From NCBI GenBank assembly GCA_029379225.1, contig JAQYWR010000043.1, positions 1-64,000 on the forward strand: a stretch of DNA of 64,000 nucleotides. The letters are read 5' to 3'. This document shows, one piece after another, positions 17,254-28,600 of the stretch. How positions within the stretch are numbered: position 1 is the stretch's first letter; every line of letters starts with the position of its first letter. The notes under the pieces were generated by a model. That model was not told the origin of the DNA, ran no database searches, and saw only the letters and a list, made by a program, of their open reading frames with translations. Origin of the DNA: Nostoc sp. S4 (lineage in GTDB: Bacteria > Cyanobacteriota > Cyanobacteriia > Cyanobacteriales > Nostocaceae). The position numbers were made by a program, and so were the translations under genes.

Positions 17254-17985
17254 ATGAGTGAACTTCCCAGTAGTCTTGAAGATGCGATCGCCCAATCTCA
17301 GTCAGCTGTCCAAGCTGCCCTTGCAGATGGCTGTACTCGCCTACAAGTTGATTTCCTATTCCCGGAATTAAAACTTATGCCCGTGGCGGAACAATTTGTG
17401 CCTTTGTTTACTGAATATGATTCTCGCTTCAAAATTTTCTTTGCTGACGCTGGGGCTGCGGCCTTAGCCCGCCGCGATTGGAGTGATGCACCATTTCAGA
17501 TTTTGGATATCGGGACGGGGAGGGCTGCTTCCTTGCAAACAAAAATTCAGCCAGAAGATGAAATTTTCTTATTCATCGCCCCCACTTCCGTAGAAGTACC
17601 GCAGTTGGAAAAGTTATGTGAAGCAATCGGCGATCGCCCTTTAATATTTTTAAATCCCCGCCTTGAAGATTCTGGAACTGTGGGCATTGGTTACGCAGCC
17701 AGAAAAGTCCGCGATCGTTTTATTAGTACCATTGAATCCTGCTATTACCTGCGGCCAGTAGATGACCAAACTGCTTTATATCGTTGCTACCCAGGACAGT
17801 GGGAAGTTTGGGTAGAAAACGGCAGTGAGTATCAAAAAATTGCCGAATTACCTACAAAACCATCGGGTGATGAGTTGGATCTCATCCTCATGAAGGGACA
17901 ACCGCAAACAACCAACGCTGTACCTGCAAGAAAGCCGAGTGTGTTTAAGAGTTTACAGCGGTTTTTAAAGGCGTTGAGTAGTTAG
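17254..17985 (+). CDS. DUF1995 family protein
   Basis: A 243-residue soluble protein beginning MSELPSSLEDAIAQSQSAVQ and continuing DGCTRLQVDFLFPELK, the pattern of DUF1995, a family of cyanobacteria and chloroplasts. It contains a nucleotide-binding-like core (FADAGAAALARRDW, FLFIAPTSVE, LIFLNPRLED) and a C-terminal beta-rich part (QWEVWVENGSEYQKIAELP). Plant members have been linked to photosystem assembly, but the reaction is unknown. It is a single-gene unit with its own start at ATG 17254. Confidence 0.85.
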   Translation: MSELPSSLEDAIAQSQSAVQAALADGCTRLQVDFLFPELKLMPVAEQFVPLFTEYDSRFKIFFADAGAAALARRDWSDAPFQILDIGTGRAASLQTKIQPEDEIFLFIAPTSVEVPQLEKLCEAIGDRPLIFLNPRLEDSGTVGIGYAARKVRDRFISTIESCYYLRPVDDQTALYRCYPGQWEVWVENGSEYQKIAELPTKPSGDELDLILMKGQPQTTNAVPARKPSVFKSLQRFLKALSS

Positions 17986-18069
17986 GAGAAAGCAGATTTT
18001 CAGCTTCTATATATTTTGCCAAAATACTCAACAAACAATAGAAGTTAGAAATTTTACGATCGACTCCTA

Positions 18070-18123
18070 ACTATTGTAGACGCGATTAATCGCGTCTCTA
18101 CAAAGATTAATTGCGTCTCTACT
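18070..18123. repeat. Dispersed palindromic repeat
   Basis: GTAGACGCGATTAATCGCGT and following CTCTAC form a near-perfect palindrome, then a second TTAATTGCGTCTCTAC half follows. Such GTAGAGACGC units are a common Nostoc interspersed repeat. It lies between the convergent ends of the DUF1995 and metalloprotease genes. Confidence 0.6.
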
Positions 18124-18126
18124 TCT

Positions 18127-21100
18127 TTAATTCGCTTGCAACGGCGCATTCAAGATTTTCTCAATGCGATCGCGTGTTTCTAATAAGTGCGCTTTGGTAT
18201 ATTCATCATCGGAATTAACATCCTTGAGTTTTTCATCTAATTGTTTGAGTTTATACCAGGCTAGAGTCCGAGCATCTTCTGGGACATTTTCTTTACGCAA
18301 TACCATGCCACTTAAAATGTCCAGATATTCGCGCTGCAAGCCTCGCCGCAAACTGGCAATCTTCATTGGTTTAGCTTTTGGTTTGAGTACTTCCGTCCAA
18401 ATACCTGATTGCAAAGTGTCAAATAATTCTGGCAAAGTCAGTGCATTGTCTGCCTTGGTTTTGAGTTCGATATCTTTAAGACGAGAAAGGCGATCGGCTG
18501 AAAGTAAATCCCGCAACACGGAACTCTGTAAAAGTAGCACCAAATCGTGAATCGGAAAATCCAAACGGCCAACTTGCGGATAACTACCCCAATGTCGCCA
18601 ACGAGAAGGTGCTAATTTATTTAACAGTTCTGGTGAGAAATTTAAGGCATCTTCTGCAAATAAATATTTTTGTATTGTTTCTAAAGCCTGTCGTTGTTGT
18701 TCAACTGGTACTGGTTCAAATGGTAATCGGTGTTGGCTAACTCCAGAGGGTATTTCGCTGGGGTGGATGCGATAGAAAGACTGTCCCCCAATGTATTTAG
18801 TCGTGTAATATATCTGCTGAAAATAGTTCCCTAATACTGTACTAAAACGTTCGCTGACATCGCTGTAACTATCTCCAGCCATTGGGTAACGCCGATCGAG
18901 ACGTTCCCACATAATACGGGAATTATTCAACTGCCATTGAGAATAAAGCAGCACATTGCTGCTATTATCCCACGCATCGGCTGTGGGATCGAGGTCATAT
19001 ACATCTTCATCTGTGGAATAACTCAACTCAGGTTTGTAAGATTGTGCGGCAATTTCTTCCAAAATTGGTTTTTCTGCTATAGGAGTCGATGTCTGAATTG
19101 GCATGTAGCCATACTTAATCGCCCATTCATCATAAGGCCCCACCATACTAGGAAAATAATCTCCCTGTTTTGTACCTTGAGGAGCAATATTTGGGGGAAT
19201 GTAGTCCATCACGGAAGCTGTCAAACCTTTAGTTTTAGTAATTTCTGTATTATTCATCTCCTGCGGTGGTAACAAAGTACTACCACGGAAGTTATGCCGT
19301 AAACCAAGTGTATGCCCAACTTCGTGGGCGATGATTAAACGTAAATATTGATTGATATATTCTTTAACTTTCTCTTGACTGGGCATATTATCTGGCAGCA
19401 ATGACATAGCCAGGGAACCAAAAGCAAACTGATTAGTAGCTTCCATCCCGTAGCATAAATCGTATTCGCCTGCCATTTTAGATAAATTACCCAACAATCC
19501 TTGTTGTGCTTGCGTTTGCTGGGGTGCATTCTTGTCTTGAGTATTTAAACCATTGCTGCAAAGTAGACGATTTTGCATTAATGTCGATAAAGTAGTGGTA
19601 TTTTGTGCTTGGCTGGGTTGGACGATTTTGCGATATTCATTCTTGAGTGCCCGGACAAAGCTAGCATCTACAAGAATGTCTGCATCCAATATTTCTCCTG
19701 TCAACGGATTAACCCGGGATGGCCCCAGTGCAAAGTATCCATCTACTGTATTAATCCAGCGAATCGTGTTGTAACGAATATCTGCTGGGTCCCAAGTAGC
19801 GTCATCTGGCATTTGGCGGACTTCGATGGCATCCTTGAATCCAGCTTTGAGAAAGGCTTTGTTCCACATCAAAACGCCTTCTTTCATCGCATCGCGGTAT
19901 TCTAAGGGCACAGCGTTATCAATCCAAAAGACAATCGGTTTTTTGGGAGGAGAAATTGCTGCTTTTGGGTCTTGTTTTTCCAAGTCCCAGCGGTTAATGT
20001 AGCGGACAAAAGAATCGCCTCGATCGTCTTTGGATAAATCTTGGTAGGCGGTGATAAAATAACCGACGCGATCGTCGGCAAAGCGGGGACGATAATTTTT
20101 ATCAGGTAGTTGGGAGAAACTGTAGTGGACGCGTAAGGTAAAGCCCCGGCTGTCAGGTAGCGAGGTTAAGCTTGGCGCGTCACTGTCACTAGAGAAATTT
20201 AAAATCGACTCAACTTCTACGTTTTGGGGAAAAGCTTTAGAAGTACCAAAATATGACTGATCTGGGTCTTTTGGAACTCCTAAACTTGAAGATAATCCAG
20301 CCAAGTCTGTGAGTAATAAATCGCTCAAGTCGATGAGTATAGTTTTGCGTTGCGGATGAATGCTTTTAATTGAAATATTATAGAGAACAGAGTCACTGAA
20401 AGAACGGGCAAGCGATCGCGCTTGCGGATCTCCGTCACGAGTCCGAAAATTGACATTGCGGATCGTAAAGTGTAAATTATTATCCACCCGCTGGAAATAA
20501 AACAAAAAATCTTGCAGAGGCATACCGCTGTAAATACCTCGTTCGCCAATGCCTGATTCCAATGTTGCCGTAGCTAAGAAATTTTTATTCAGTTGTTCTG
20601 GTTTAATTTCTAAATAAATTTTATTCTTTTGTTTATTGCGATAAAGAGTGAACAATCCCCCTTGCTTCACTGTGTCTTTCACTACTTCATCAAATGGTTC
20701 TAAATCATCCTTTGCTGCTGGCTTAGCACTAGGATTCGGCTTAGAATTCGGTTTTTGTACCGATTTGGCAATTTGCAAAAATGGTTGTTGTGCTGCTTTT
20801 TTTAGGTCTTTTACTATCCAAATAAACGGTTGAGATTGGGGGTCTTTATTGCGATCGACTACCCAAACTTGCCCTGCTGCTAGTCTTTGTTGATCAGAGA
20901 TATTGATATTTTTTAGCGATAAGGCTGAGGTTTTAGTTGAAGTTTCTTTAGTTAAGAAAGTATTAGACTTGTCTTTACTTGTGGCTGTGACTAAGACTGT
21001 CTGATGGTTGCCAGACAACTGTTGCTTTGCTCCATTAATAGACACTGATTTGGCACTAGCCGTGGCTATTCCTAAAAACAAACCGTGTAACAAAATCATA

Positions 21101-21129
21101 TAAAAACTTAATCTGTTCATCGCATTCAT
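18127..21129 (-). CDS. Large secreted zinc metalloprotease (DUF5117/DUF5118 type)
   Basis: A 1000-residue protein with an N-terminal signal peptide (YMILLHGLFLGIATASA). The catalytic motif is HEVGHTLGLRHNFRGS near residue 603, an HExxHxxGxxH zincin site, followed by a Met-turn-like SVMDYIPPN. The order (N-terminal DUF5118-like, DUF5117-like beta-rich middle, zincin domain, helical C-terminus) matches bacterial zinc-dependent metalloproteases of about this size. It should act outside the cytoplasm; the substrate is unknown. Family members with the same domains include predicted outer-membrane-associated enzymes. A start three codons further in (MNRLSF) is equally possible. Confidence 0.9.
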   Translation of the reverse strand: MNAMNRLSFYMILLHGLFLGIATASAKSVSINGAKQQLSGNHQTVLVTATSKDKSNTFLTKETSTKTSALSLKNINISDQQRLAAGQVWVVDRNKDPQSQPFIWIVKDLKKAAQQPFLQIAKSVQKPNSKPNPSAKPAAKDDLEPFDEVVKDTVKQGGLFTLYRNKQKNKIYLEIKPEQLNKNFLATATLESGIGERGIYSGMPLQDFLFYFQRVDNNLHFTIRNVNFRTRDGDPQARSLARSFSDSVLYNISIKSIHPQRKTILIDLSDLLLTDLAGLSSSLGVPKDPDQSYFGTSKAFPQNVEVESILNFSSDSDAPSLTSLPDSRGFTLRVHYSFSQLPDKNYRPRFADDRVGYFITAYQDLSKDDRGDSFVRYINRWDLEKQDPKAAISPPKKPIVFWIDNAVPLEYRDAMKEGVLMWNKAFLKAGFKDAIEVRQMPDDATWDPADIRYNTIRWINTVDGYFALGPSRVNPLTGEILDADILVDASFVRALKNEYRKIVQPSQAQNTTTLSTLMQNRLLCSNGLNTQDKNAPQQTQAQQGLLGNLSKMAGEYDLCYGMEATNQFAFGSLAMSLLPDNMPSQEKVKEYINQYLRLIIAHEVGHTLGLRHNFRGSTLLPPQEMNNTEITKTKGLTASVMDYIPPNIAPQGTKQGDYFPSMVGPYDEWAIKYGYMPIQTSTPIAEKPILEEIAAQSYKPELSYSTDEDVYDLDPTADAWDNSSNVLLYSQWQLNNSRIMWERLDRRYPMAGDSYSDVSERFSTVLGNYFQQIYYTTKYIGGQSFYRIHPSEIPSGVSQHRLPFEPVPVEQQRQALETIQKYLFAEDALNFSPELLNKLAPSRWRHWGSYPQVGRLDFPIHDLVLLLQSSVLRDLLSADRLSRLKDIELKTKADNALTLPELFDTLQSGIWTEVLKPKAKPMKIASLRRGLQREYLDILSGMVLRKENVPEDARTLAWYKLKQLDEKLKDVNSDDEYTKAHLLETRDRIEKILNAPLQAN

Positions 21130-21570
21130 CCCTAATAACTATCCCTGGTAATTTTTAACTTTTGCAAAGTCATGCACTCCCTCTTGTGCCGATTCATTAC
21201 CTGCTTTATATCAAGCAGTAAACTTTGACTACAATTTTAATTGCCATTTTTCCGTTTTCTTAGATTGTTTTATACGAGGATTTTTTCTAACAATTGCGTA
21301 TCTCACGAAGAGTAAGTATTATTTTTACATCAGACTAGTAAATATCTGGAAAAAAAATCTAATAAATTTCCCAAAACCTCAAAATTATGTCATTTTGTAA
21401 ATAATTTTTAAGTTGAGACTTTATTTACATCACCAGAATCAGCCAGAAGTAAAAACCGCCTTCTAGCAACGCCTTTGACAAACTTTATTGCCAATCTCCT
21501 AGTATATATAGTATTAATTAATACGAATAATATATTCATAAAAAGCAAACTAGCAGAGAAAAAATTTTAG
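21130..21570. other. Divergent AT-rich intergenic region
   Basis: A 441-bp gap between the metalloprotease and pentapeptide-repeat genes, which point away from each other. It must carry both promoters. I see no other structure. Confidence 0.4.
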
Positions 21571-23388
21571 TTGCGGATTATCAAAACAATTACTTTAAAT
21601 GTATCAACGGACACAGAAATGTCAACATATTTATCTCAAGTTTGGAAACTGCTGACAAATTATGTGAGAGGTACAAGGTTAGAAGAGATGCCAAAAATTA
21701 CATCTGTGGAAACTGAAGCAACTTTGCCTCTACCAAAAAATATCAAAGAGCCAGACAAAGGCGTTAAATTTATCCAAGATAATTTGCCGGAATATTTATT
21801 GTCAGAAAAACTACAAAAAAGCTTAGAAAAATGGACAATAGCAAGGAGTGGTAGGACTTCTAAGATAGACGAAAAAACACTGGATAGGCAACCTACTGGT
21901 TTTGGCTTTAGAGTGTGCGATCGCCAGATGCATGAAGAGATTTACGATTTATTGGGTAACAGTGCGCTCAAACCCGAAATAGTCAACGAACTGATGGTAT
22001 TTCTAATAACAGGTCAAAAAATTTGCCTAGAAGTACTTTTCTTACGGCTAGAAAATTTTTTTTGTCGCTGGTGTCAGGGAGAATTTATCGATGCCACACC
22101 AGAGGATAACCTGCCTCAGAAAAAAATGTTACAGCTAGCAGAAAAAAATATTGCGATCGGGCTGAGACAAATAGATATATATACAGGGCTAAACGTACTG
22201 ATTTTACTATTAGAGTTACATCGCTATGCTCAAGGGCAAGAGCAACTCAGACAAAAAATCACTTTCTATCCATCTGCCAAACCAAATATAGACAATTTTT
22301 TCACATCCCAACTGCTGCGGATTGTTAACTATAGTGATGCCTTAGAAATTGGCAACTTTAGCAGTATAATCGGGCAATTTCTTAAAGGCGGCAATTTTAC
22401 TGGTGCTTATCTCGGTGATGCTAACCTGACTGGGGTAGACTTTAGCGGTGCTAACCTCAGCCGTGCTTACCTCGGTGACGCCAACCTAACTGGCGTCAAT
22501 TTTAGCCGTGCCAATCTTAGCAGCGCTAACCTGGGTGATGCCAACCTCAGCGGTGCCAACCTTAGCGGTGCCAACCTCAGTGGTGCCGACCTCAGCAGCG
22601 CCAACCTCAGCGGTGCCAACCTCAGCGGTGCCAACCTCAGCCGCGCCGACCTCAGCCGCGCTGACCTTAGCTGTGCTGACCTCAGTCGTACCAACCTCAC
22701 CCGCGCTGACCTCAACCGCGCCGACCTCAGCAGCACCAACCTTAACTCTGCTGACCTCAGTAACGCCATCCTTTTCGGTGCTAATTTGAGTGACGCCAAC
22801 CTGAGTAGCAGCAACTTCAGCCATGCCGACCTTTGCCGTGGCGACCTCAGTGGTGCTGACTTGAGTCACGCCATCCTCAACGGTACCAACCTGAGTGACA
22901 CAATTCTTTTTAGTACTAACCTCAACAGCGCCATCCTCGTCGCCGCCGACCTCAGTTACGCCAAACTCAATGGCGCCAAGCTCAACAACGCTAGACTTAA
23001 CGGTGCTATGTTCTTAGGCGCTGACCTCAGCGGCGTAGACCTGAGTTGGGTGATTCTCAACGATGCCGACCTCAGCGGCGTGATTCTCAACGATGCCAAC
23101 CTCAGTGGTGCAGACCTCACCGACGCCATACTTTTCGGCACAGACCTGAGCTATGCCAACCTGAATAGCGCTAACCTTACTGGCAGTAACCTCACTGGTG
23201 CTATCCTCAATGGTGCGAATCTCAGCCACAGTAATCTCAGCAGCGCCATTCTCGGAGGTGCCGACCTCAGTGACGCCAATATGGAACAAATGACCTGGGG
23301 TCAAAAGCAGCAGTGGGAAAGTGTACGGGGACTAGAGACAGCAGTTAATGTGCCAGAGGCGTTGAAGGAAGAATTGGGGCTGAAGTGA
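21571..23388 (+). CDS. Pentapeptide-repeat protein
   Basis: About 605 residues from TTG 21571; ATG 21619 is an alternative start that would remove 16 residues. The first ~265 residues are a helical non-repeat domain (including LVFLITGQKI-like and GLNVLILLLELHRYA segments) I do not recognise. Residues ~270-575 are about 60 tandem pentapeptides of A(D/N)LSG type, which should fold as one long right-handed beta helix. The C-terminus closes with EQMTWGQKQQWESVRGLETA, a cap seen after cyanobacterial pentapeptide arrays. No partner gene is adjacent. Function unknown; such helices often serve as scaffolds. Confidence 0.88.
   Translation: MRIIKTITLNVSTDTEMSTYLSQVWKLLTNYVRGTRLEEMPKITSVETEATLPLPKNIKEPDKGVKFIQDNLPEYLLSEKLQKSLEKWTIARSGRTSKIDEKTLDRQPTGFGFRVCDRQMHEEIYDLLGNSALKPEIVNELMVFLITGQKICLEVLFLRLENFFCRWCQGEFIDATPEDNLPQKKMLQLAEKNIAIGLRQIDIYTGLNVLILLLELHRYAQGQEQLRQKITFYPSAKPNIDNFFTSQLLRIVNYSDALEIGNFSSIIGQFLKGGNFTGAYLGDANLTGVDFSGANLSRAYLGDANLTGVNFSRANLSSANLGDANLSGANLSGANLSGADLSSANLSGANLSGANLSRADLSRADLSCADLSRTNLTRADLNRADLSSTNLNSADLSNAILFGANLSDANLSSSNFSHADLCRGDLSGADLSHAILNGTNLSDTILFSTNLNSAILVAADLSYAKLNGAKLNNARLNGAMFLGADLSGVDLSWVILNDADLSGVILNDANLSGADLTDAILFGTDLSYANLNSANLTGSNLTGAILNGANLSHSNLSSAILGGADLSDANMEQMTWGQKQQWESVRGLETAVNVPEALKEELGLK
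22385..23280 (+). repeat. Degenerate 15-bp coding repeat (pentapeptides)
   Basis: About 60 units of the form GCCAACCTCAGCGGT encode the pentapeptide helix. The periodic bias leaves long open frames on the other strand that are not genes. Confidence 0.9.
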
Positions 23389-23838
23389 GATCAAACAGAT
23401 GGGGGAAACAAAGATGCAATTTGAATGAAGATTAGCTTTCCAAGTTTGTTGAGAGAAGGTGAGTCTTTTCTGTTTCATGGCGTGGAACTAGCGAAGACTT
23501 GGAAAGCGAATTCATGTAAACGCCAATTTATCGGGTGAGGTGTTATAAAATCTTAAGACTTTAAGGATGGCGATCGCAATTTCCCAACACAGTCAGCAAA
23601 GCTGTCACTAGGGTAAACTAAGCTAATACGTGCCCAAATTATACAAACACTCTTTATGGTTGTTGACTGTTGACGGTTGACGGTTATCAGTCATCAGGTA
23701 AGGGACCTCCAATAAATAAATCCTCAATATCTAAGAATGATAATCATTGTAGAAGGTGGGAAGGCATTGGCTATGGCAAAACCAAGACATCTCGAATTTT
23801 TCCTGTTGACTCAAAAGGATACCTTTCTATGTTGTCGT
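23389..23838. other. Intergenic region with Fur-box-like palindrome
   Basis: Between convergent genes. It has TTGACGGT direct repeats near 23668-23690 and a perfect 13-bp palindrome at 23736-23748. No supported gene. Confidence 0.4.
23736..23748. promoter_or_regulatory. Fur-box-like palindrome
   Basis: AATGATAATCATT is a perfect palindrome identical to the core of the 19-bp Fur consensus. The outer GAT/ATC bases are missing. No clear gene starts just downstream, so this may be chance. Confidence 0.3.
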
Positions 23839-25350
23839 TTAAGCCCCGCTAGGCAGAAAGAGGTTGTAGAATCCACCGATTCCGTAAACCTCATAAACTG
23901 TAATTGATTTTTTTATTCCTTTCATTTGTTCTTGTCTTTTTCCACCAACTCTAACGATGGAACCTGCATCTTTTAAAGTTTTCTCTGAAATGAGAATTTG
24001 ACCTCCATTTGTGTAAGATTCAATGCGGTAAGTTAGATTAACTTGGCTACCTACAACACCATACTTGACGCGTTTGTCTGAACCAATATTTCCTAAAACT
24101 ACAAGTCCTGTATTGATACCAATACCCATTTCTAGTTCCGGGAAACCCAAATATTTTAGCCTTTCATTAACAGCACCCATTGCTAACTGCATGGCACAAG
24201 CACAAGCTACAGCCCTAACAGCGTCATCTTCTTTTGTTGTTGGTGCGCCAAATAAAACCAAAATTCCATCACCCATGAATTCATTAATGGTTCCCTGGTA
24301 TTGGGTAATCACATCTGCCATGTATTCTAGATAGATATTGAGGACATGAATTACTTCTTCGGCAGATAATTGTTCTGATAGAGCTGTAAATCCTCTCAAA
24401 TCTGAGGTAAGGATAGTAACTTTACACCTCTGACCACCGAGTTTCAAGGCTTGGGGGCTTTCCAGAAAATTAGCTACAATTTCATCACTCAGGTAACGTC
24501 CAAATACTTGTCGAATTAGCAGGTTTCTTTTTTCTAAATCTATATTCGCTTCAGCTAATTCAGCCGTGCGTTGTCTAACACCCACCTCTAACTCATTGGC
24601 GGTTTGCCCCAACCTACCAATAACCAAAGTTATTCCTGAGATTCCTAACAGGGATAATCCTCCTAACATCAAAGATGTTGTTTTGATAGTATTGTTAGTT
24701 TCTGTGGTGAAGTCATCTAGAGACTGAGTAATTTCCAAAACTCCTCTAACATCTCCTACTTGCCAGTCTTTCTTCGGACTAGAAGGTTGGGTATTGTGAC
24801 AAGCAACACAAGTAGGCTTCATGATTACAGGTTGCCCATATTGCAATAAGCTCCGGTTTTGGATCTTCTGTATGCGATAAATTTTCTTTTCTTCAGGATG
24901 TGCTCTCAAGTAGCTCAGAGCATATTGTTCAAAATCAGTTTTGGAACCACCTTCGGCTTTTCGCCAGGGAAAAGGGTAATCACTATAGATCCTGACTGAC
25001 ATCCCCGCCTGATTTTCACTGACGGTTTTTCCTAGTTCGATCGCGTAGGTTGCAGGGTTAGGAATTGCTTTATCCTTAAGCAGGTAGTCGTGGATAACTT
25101 TAATTTCTTTAACTTTTTGGAGCCGATCAACAGTAGAACTACTATATAGCTGCCATGCATCAATAATTGATTTAGCTTGCAATTGTGCATTTATGAGTGC
25201 TTGTGATTCAATCAAGCTTGAAGATAGATAAGACATATTCGACAAAGCTATACCAACTCCTATACAGAATAGGAGCGTTAAAATCAAGACAGTTTGTTTT
25301 AAAAGCAACTGGGAAAGCCAGTTCTGAGTTTGAGAAATCAGCTGAAACAT
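23839..25350 (-). CDS. Class III nucleotide cyclase with heme-binding DUF3365 sensor
   Basis: ATG 25350 (MFQLISQTQNWLSQLLLKQT) is preferred to the TTG four codons earlier. A membrane helix is followed by a periplasmic sensor (about residues 45-200) with CVACHNTQP, a CxxCH motif for covalent heme, as in DUF3365/Tll0287-like domains. A second helix (LMLGGLSLLGISGITLVIG), a coiled linker and the cyclase domain follow. Both metal aspartates are present (TSDLRGF and EFMGDGILVLFG), and so are the transition-state Asn and Arg (VNLTYRIES). The purine-specifying positions appear to be Glu (NEFMGD) and Gly (KYGVVG) rather than Lys and Asp/Thr, so GMP-type product is possible. It probably converts a redox or ligand signal to cAMP or cGMP. 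Confidence 0.9.
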   Translation of the reverse strand: MFQLISQTQNWLSQLLLKQTVLILTLLFCIGVGIALSNMSYLSSSLIESQALINAQLQAKSIIDAWQLYSSSTVDRLQKVKEIKVIHDYLLKDKAIPNPATYAIELGKTVSENQAGMSVRIYSDYPFPWRKAEGGSKTDFEQYALSYLRAHPEEKKIYRIQKIQNRSLLQYGQPVIMKPTCVACHNTQPSSPKKDWQVGDVRGVLEITQSLDDFTTETNNTIKTTSLMLGGLSLLGISGITLVIGRLGQTANELEVGVRQRTAELAEANIDLEKRNLLIRQVFGRYLSDEIVANFLESPQALKLGGQRCKVTILTSDLRGFTALSEQLSAEEVIHVLNIYLEYMADVITQYQGTINEFMGDGILVLFGAPTTKEDDAVRAVACACAMQLAMGAVNERLKYLGFPELEMGIGINTGLVVLGNIGSDKRVKYGVVGSQVNLTYRIESYTNGGQILISEKTLKDAGSIVRVGGKRQEQMKGIKKSITVYEVYGIGGFYNLFLPSGA

Positions 25351-25615
25351 CACCCAAATCAATCGCTATAAATAGCAAATTTAGAAACTAGTAAATTAAC
25401 TCTAGACAGAGAAAAACTAACTTTTTTGAAAAGCTAAAATTTTTCACCTCAAGTTAGTAAAATTATCTTCTTGTACCCCCACTTTTATGCATAATTATAA
25501 AAATATATTTCTCAATTCATGTATATAGTAAAAATTCACGTATATTTTTACACAAAAATATCTCAAATTATTTAGTAGTCTATGTTAACGGATTCAATGA
25601 TTGTTGATTATAGCA

Positions 25616-28600
25616 ATGGATATTGAACAAGCACTGGCGTTTACTGATGCACTGGTTTTTGCAAAAATAAGTATCCATTTGAGCGATCTTCAAAAAATGA
25701 TTTTGCGGGAGTCTTGGTCTTTAGACCGTCAAAGTTACGACCAGATTGCAGACAATTATGGTTATTCTTCTACTTACTTAAAGCATGATATTGGACCCAA
25801 ATTATGGAAACTGCTTTCAGAAGTGTTAGAAGAAAAAGTTAATAAAACAAATTTTCGCTCAGCCATAGAGCGTCAATTTGAGTTGGCAAATGCGCTCCCA
25901 CGGTTTAATCAACTCCAAGATATTGTTGTCGAAAAAAGACCATCAAACATTCCTAACGATCCTGTAATTGAAGAATTGACAACTTCGCATCAAGATTGGG
26001 GTGATGTCATCGATGCTGATTTTTTCTACGGGCGACAAGAAGAACTAGCTCAGTTACAGCAGTGGATTTTGGTTGAGCGGTGTCGGTTTGTCACCTTGTT
26101 AGGAATGGGTGGTATCGGCAAAACCTTACTCTGTGTAAAGCTTATGCAACAATTACAGAGCCAGTTTGAACGGGTGATTTGGCGATCGCTACGAAATGCA
26201 CCACCTGTAGAAGAAATATTAACAGATTTACTCAAATTCTTCTCCTATCATCAACAAACAGAGTTTCCCGAAACCATTGTGGGAAAAATCTCGCGTCTTT
26301 TATATTATTTGCGATCCCAGCGTTGTCTTCTAGTTTTTGATAATGCTGAAACTATCTTGGAAGACGAAAATACAACGAAATTATTCTACCGTGAAGACTA
26401 TGAAGCTTATAGCGAAATATTTAGACAAATAGGAGAAATCCGCCATCAAAGCTGCTTGGTGCTGACGAGTCGGGATAAGCCCAAACAAGTTCGCCTTTTA
26501 GAAGGAGCAAGTTTGCCCGTTCGGACTTTTCAATTAGGTGGATTGAAGAAAACAGCAGTGCAAGAACTCTTGCGCTTAAAAGGTAATTTTCAAGGTTCAG
26601 AATCCGAATGGAATCAACTCGTTGAGGGTTATGCTGGAAATCCTTTAGCATTAAAAATTATTGCAACCACCATTCAAAACTTATTTGGCGGCATTATTTC
26701 TGATTTTCTCAAGCAGCAAACTTTTGTTTTTGGCAGTATTCGGAACTTGATTGATGAACAATTTCATCGACTCTCTGAGTGGGAAAAAACAATTATTTAT
26801 TGGCTGGCAATTTATCGTGATGCCGCTTCATTTTTCGATCTGCAATCTGACATTTTTCCGTCGATATCACCGCAATACTTAATCGAGGCTTTAGAATCAT
26901 TGGAGCAGCGATCTCTAATTGAGAAGGTCAAGCCTGCACTGATTGAAAAACAGGGAGTACAGTTTTCCCTTCAACCTGTGGTGATGGAATATATCACTAA
27001 TCGATTGGTTGACCAAGTTTGTCAAGAAATTCGAGCCGGATTAGCAACGAGTTTTACTCAAAAAAATGTTTTATTTAAAACTCATGCATTGCTTAAAGCT
27101 CAAGCAAAAGACTATGTGCGAGAAGCGCAAGTCCGGTTTATCCTCAAACCGATTCTCGATCGCTTATTAATAGAAGTAGCTGGGGATAACACTGTTGAAA
27201 ACCTGCTCACTCGGTGCTTAACCAAATTCCAAGGCAAATCGACGAGTGAAATCGGATACGCAGGCGGTAATATTTTAAATTTACTTTGTCAATTGCAACC
27301 ATATTTAACCAACTACAACTTTTCAGATTTAACTATTTGGCAAGCTTATTTAGAGCAAGTGAGCTTGCATAACGTTAATTTTGCACATTCAGATTTGAGT
27401 CAGTCTGTTTTTGCCGAAACCTTTGGGATTGTGTTTGGTGGCGTTGCTTTTAGCCCTGATGGAACGCTGTTAGCCATAGGAGATGCAGAGGGTGGGTTGC
27501 GTTTGTGGCAGGTTGCAACCGGACAACTCTTATTGAATTTTACCGGACATCTGGGTTGGGTTTGGTTAATTACTTTTAGTGCTGATGGCCGGACGTTAGC
27601 AACTTGTAGTAGTGACAAAACGATTCGGCTATGGAATGTCAACACGGGTGAGTGCCTGCAAATTTTAACAGGACACACAAGTTCGATTTGGTCGATCGCT
27701 TTTAGTCCCGATGGTCAGACTTTAGCTAGTGGCGGCGATGAACCAATAGTGAGATTGTGGGATGTCCACACAGGTAAGTATCAAAACATGTTATTCGGTC
27801 ACACAGGTCGGATTCTCTGTGTTGCCTTTAGTGCAGATGGTCAAACCCTAGCTAGTGGCAGTGCCGATCGAATTATTCGACTCTGGGATGTTAGTACAGG
27901 AAAATGCCGCCAGATATATAAAGGGCATACCGGTCGCGTGTGGTCGATCGCCTTGAGTGCAGATGGTCAAATTCTAGCCAGTGGTAGCGCCGATAGAAAC
28001 ATTCGACTGTGGGAAGTTAGTACGGGAAAATGCTTTAATATATTGCAACATAGCGAGCGCGTCCGCTCAGTGGTCTTTAGTCCCGACGCTCAAATGCTTG
28101 TCAGCGCCAGCGACGATCGAACGGTGAGAGTTTGGCAAACTACCAGTGGACAATGCCTTAACATTCTCCAAGGACACACCAATTCCGTATTTTCAATTGC
28201 TTTTAATCCAGATGGTCAAACCGTCGCCAGTGGTAGTATAGACCAAACTGTGAGACTGTGGGATGTCAGTACGGGTCGATGCTTCAAAATGTTTAAAGGC
28301 TATAGTAACTCGGTATTTTCAGTTGCTTTCAATGCCGATGGTCAAATTATTGCCAGTGGCAGCACAGACCAAACCGTGAGGTTGTGGGATGTTAGTACTG
28401 GGATTTGCCGCAAAACCTTAATGGGACATTGTGGCTGGGTAACATCTGTAGCCTTTCACCCGGATGGACATTTGCTTGCCAGTAGCAGTGTTGACCGCAC
28501 CGTCCGCATCTGGTCAGTTAATACTGGGCAATGTCTGCAAATTTTGCTAGGTCATGCAAATTGGGTGCAATCAGTCGCCTTCAGTCCAGATGGACAGATT

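Noticed and set aside
22467..23304. Long open frames on the minus strand of the pentapeptide gene
   Set aside because: They are a by-product of the 15-bp periodic codon bias.
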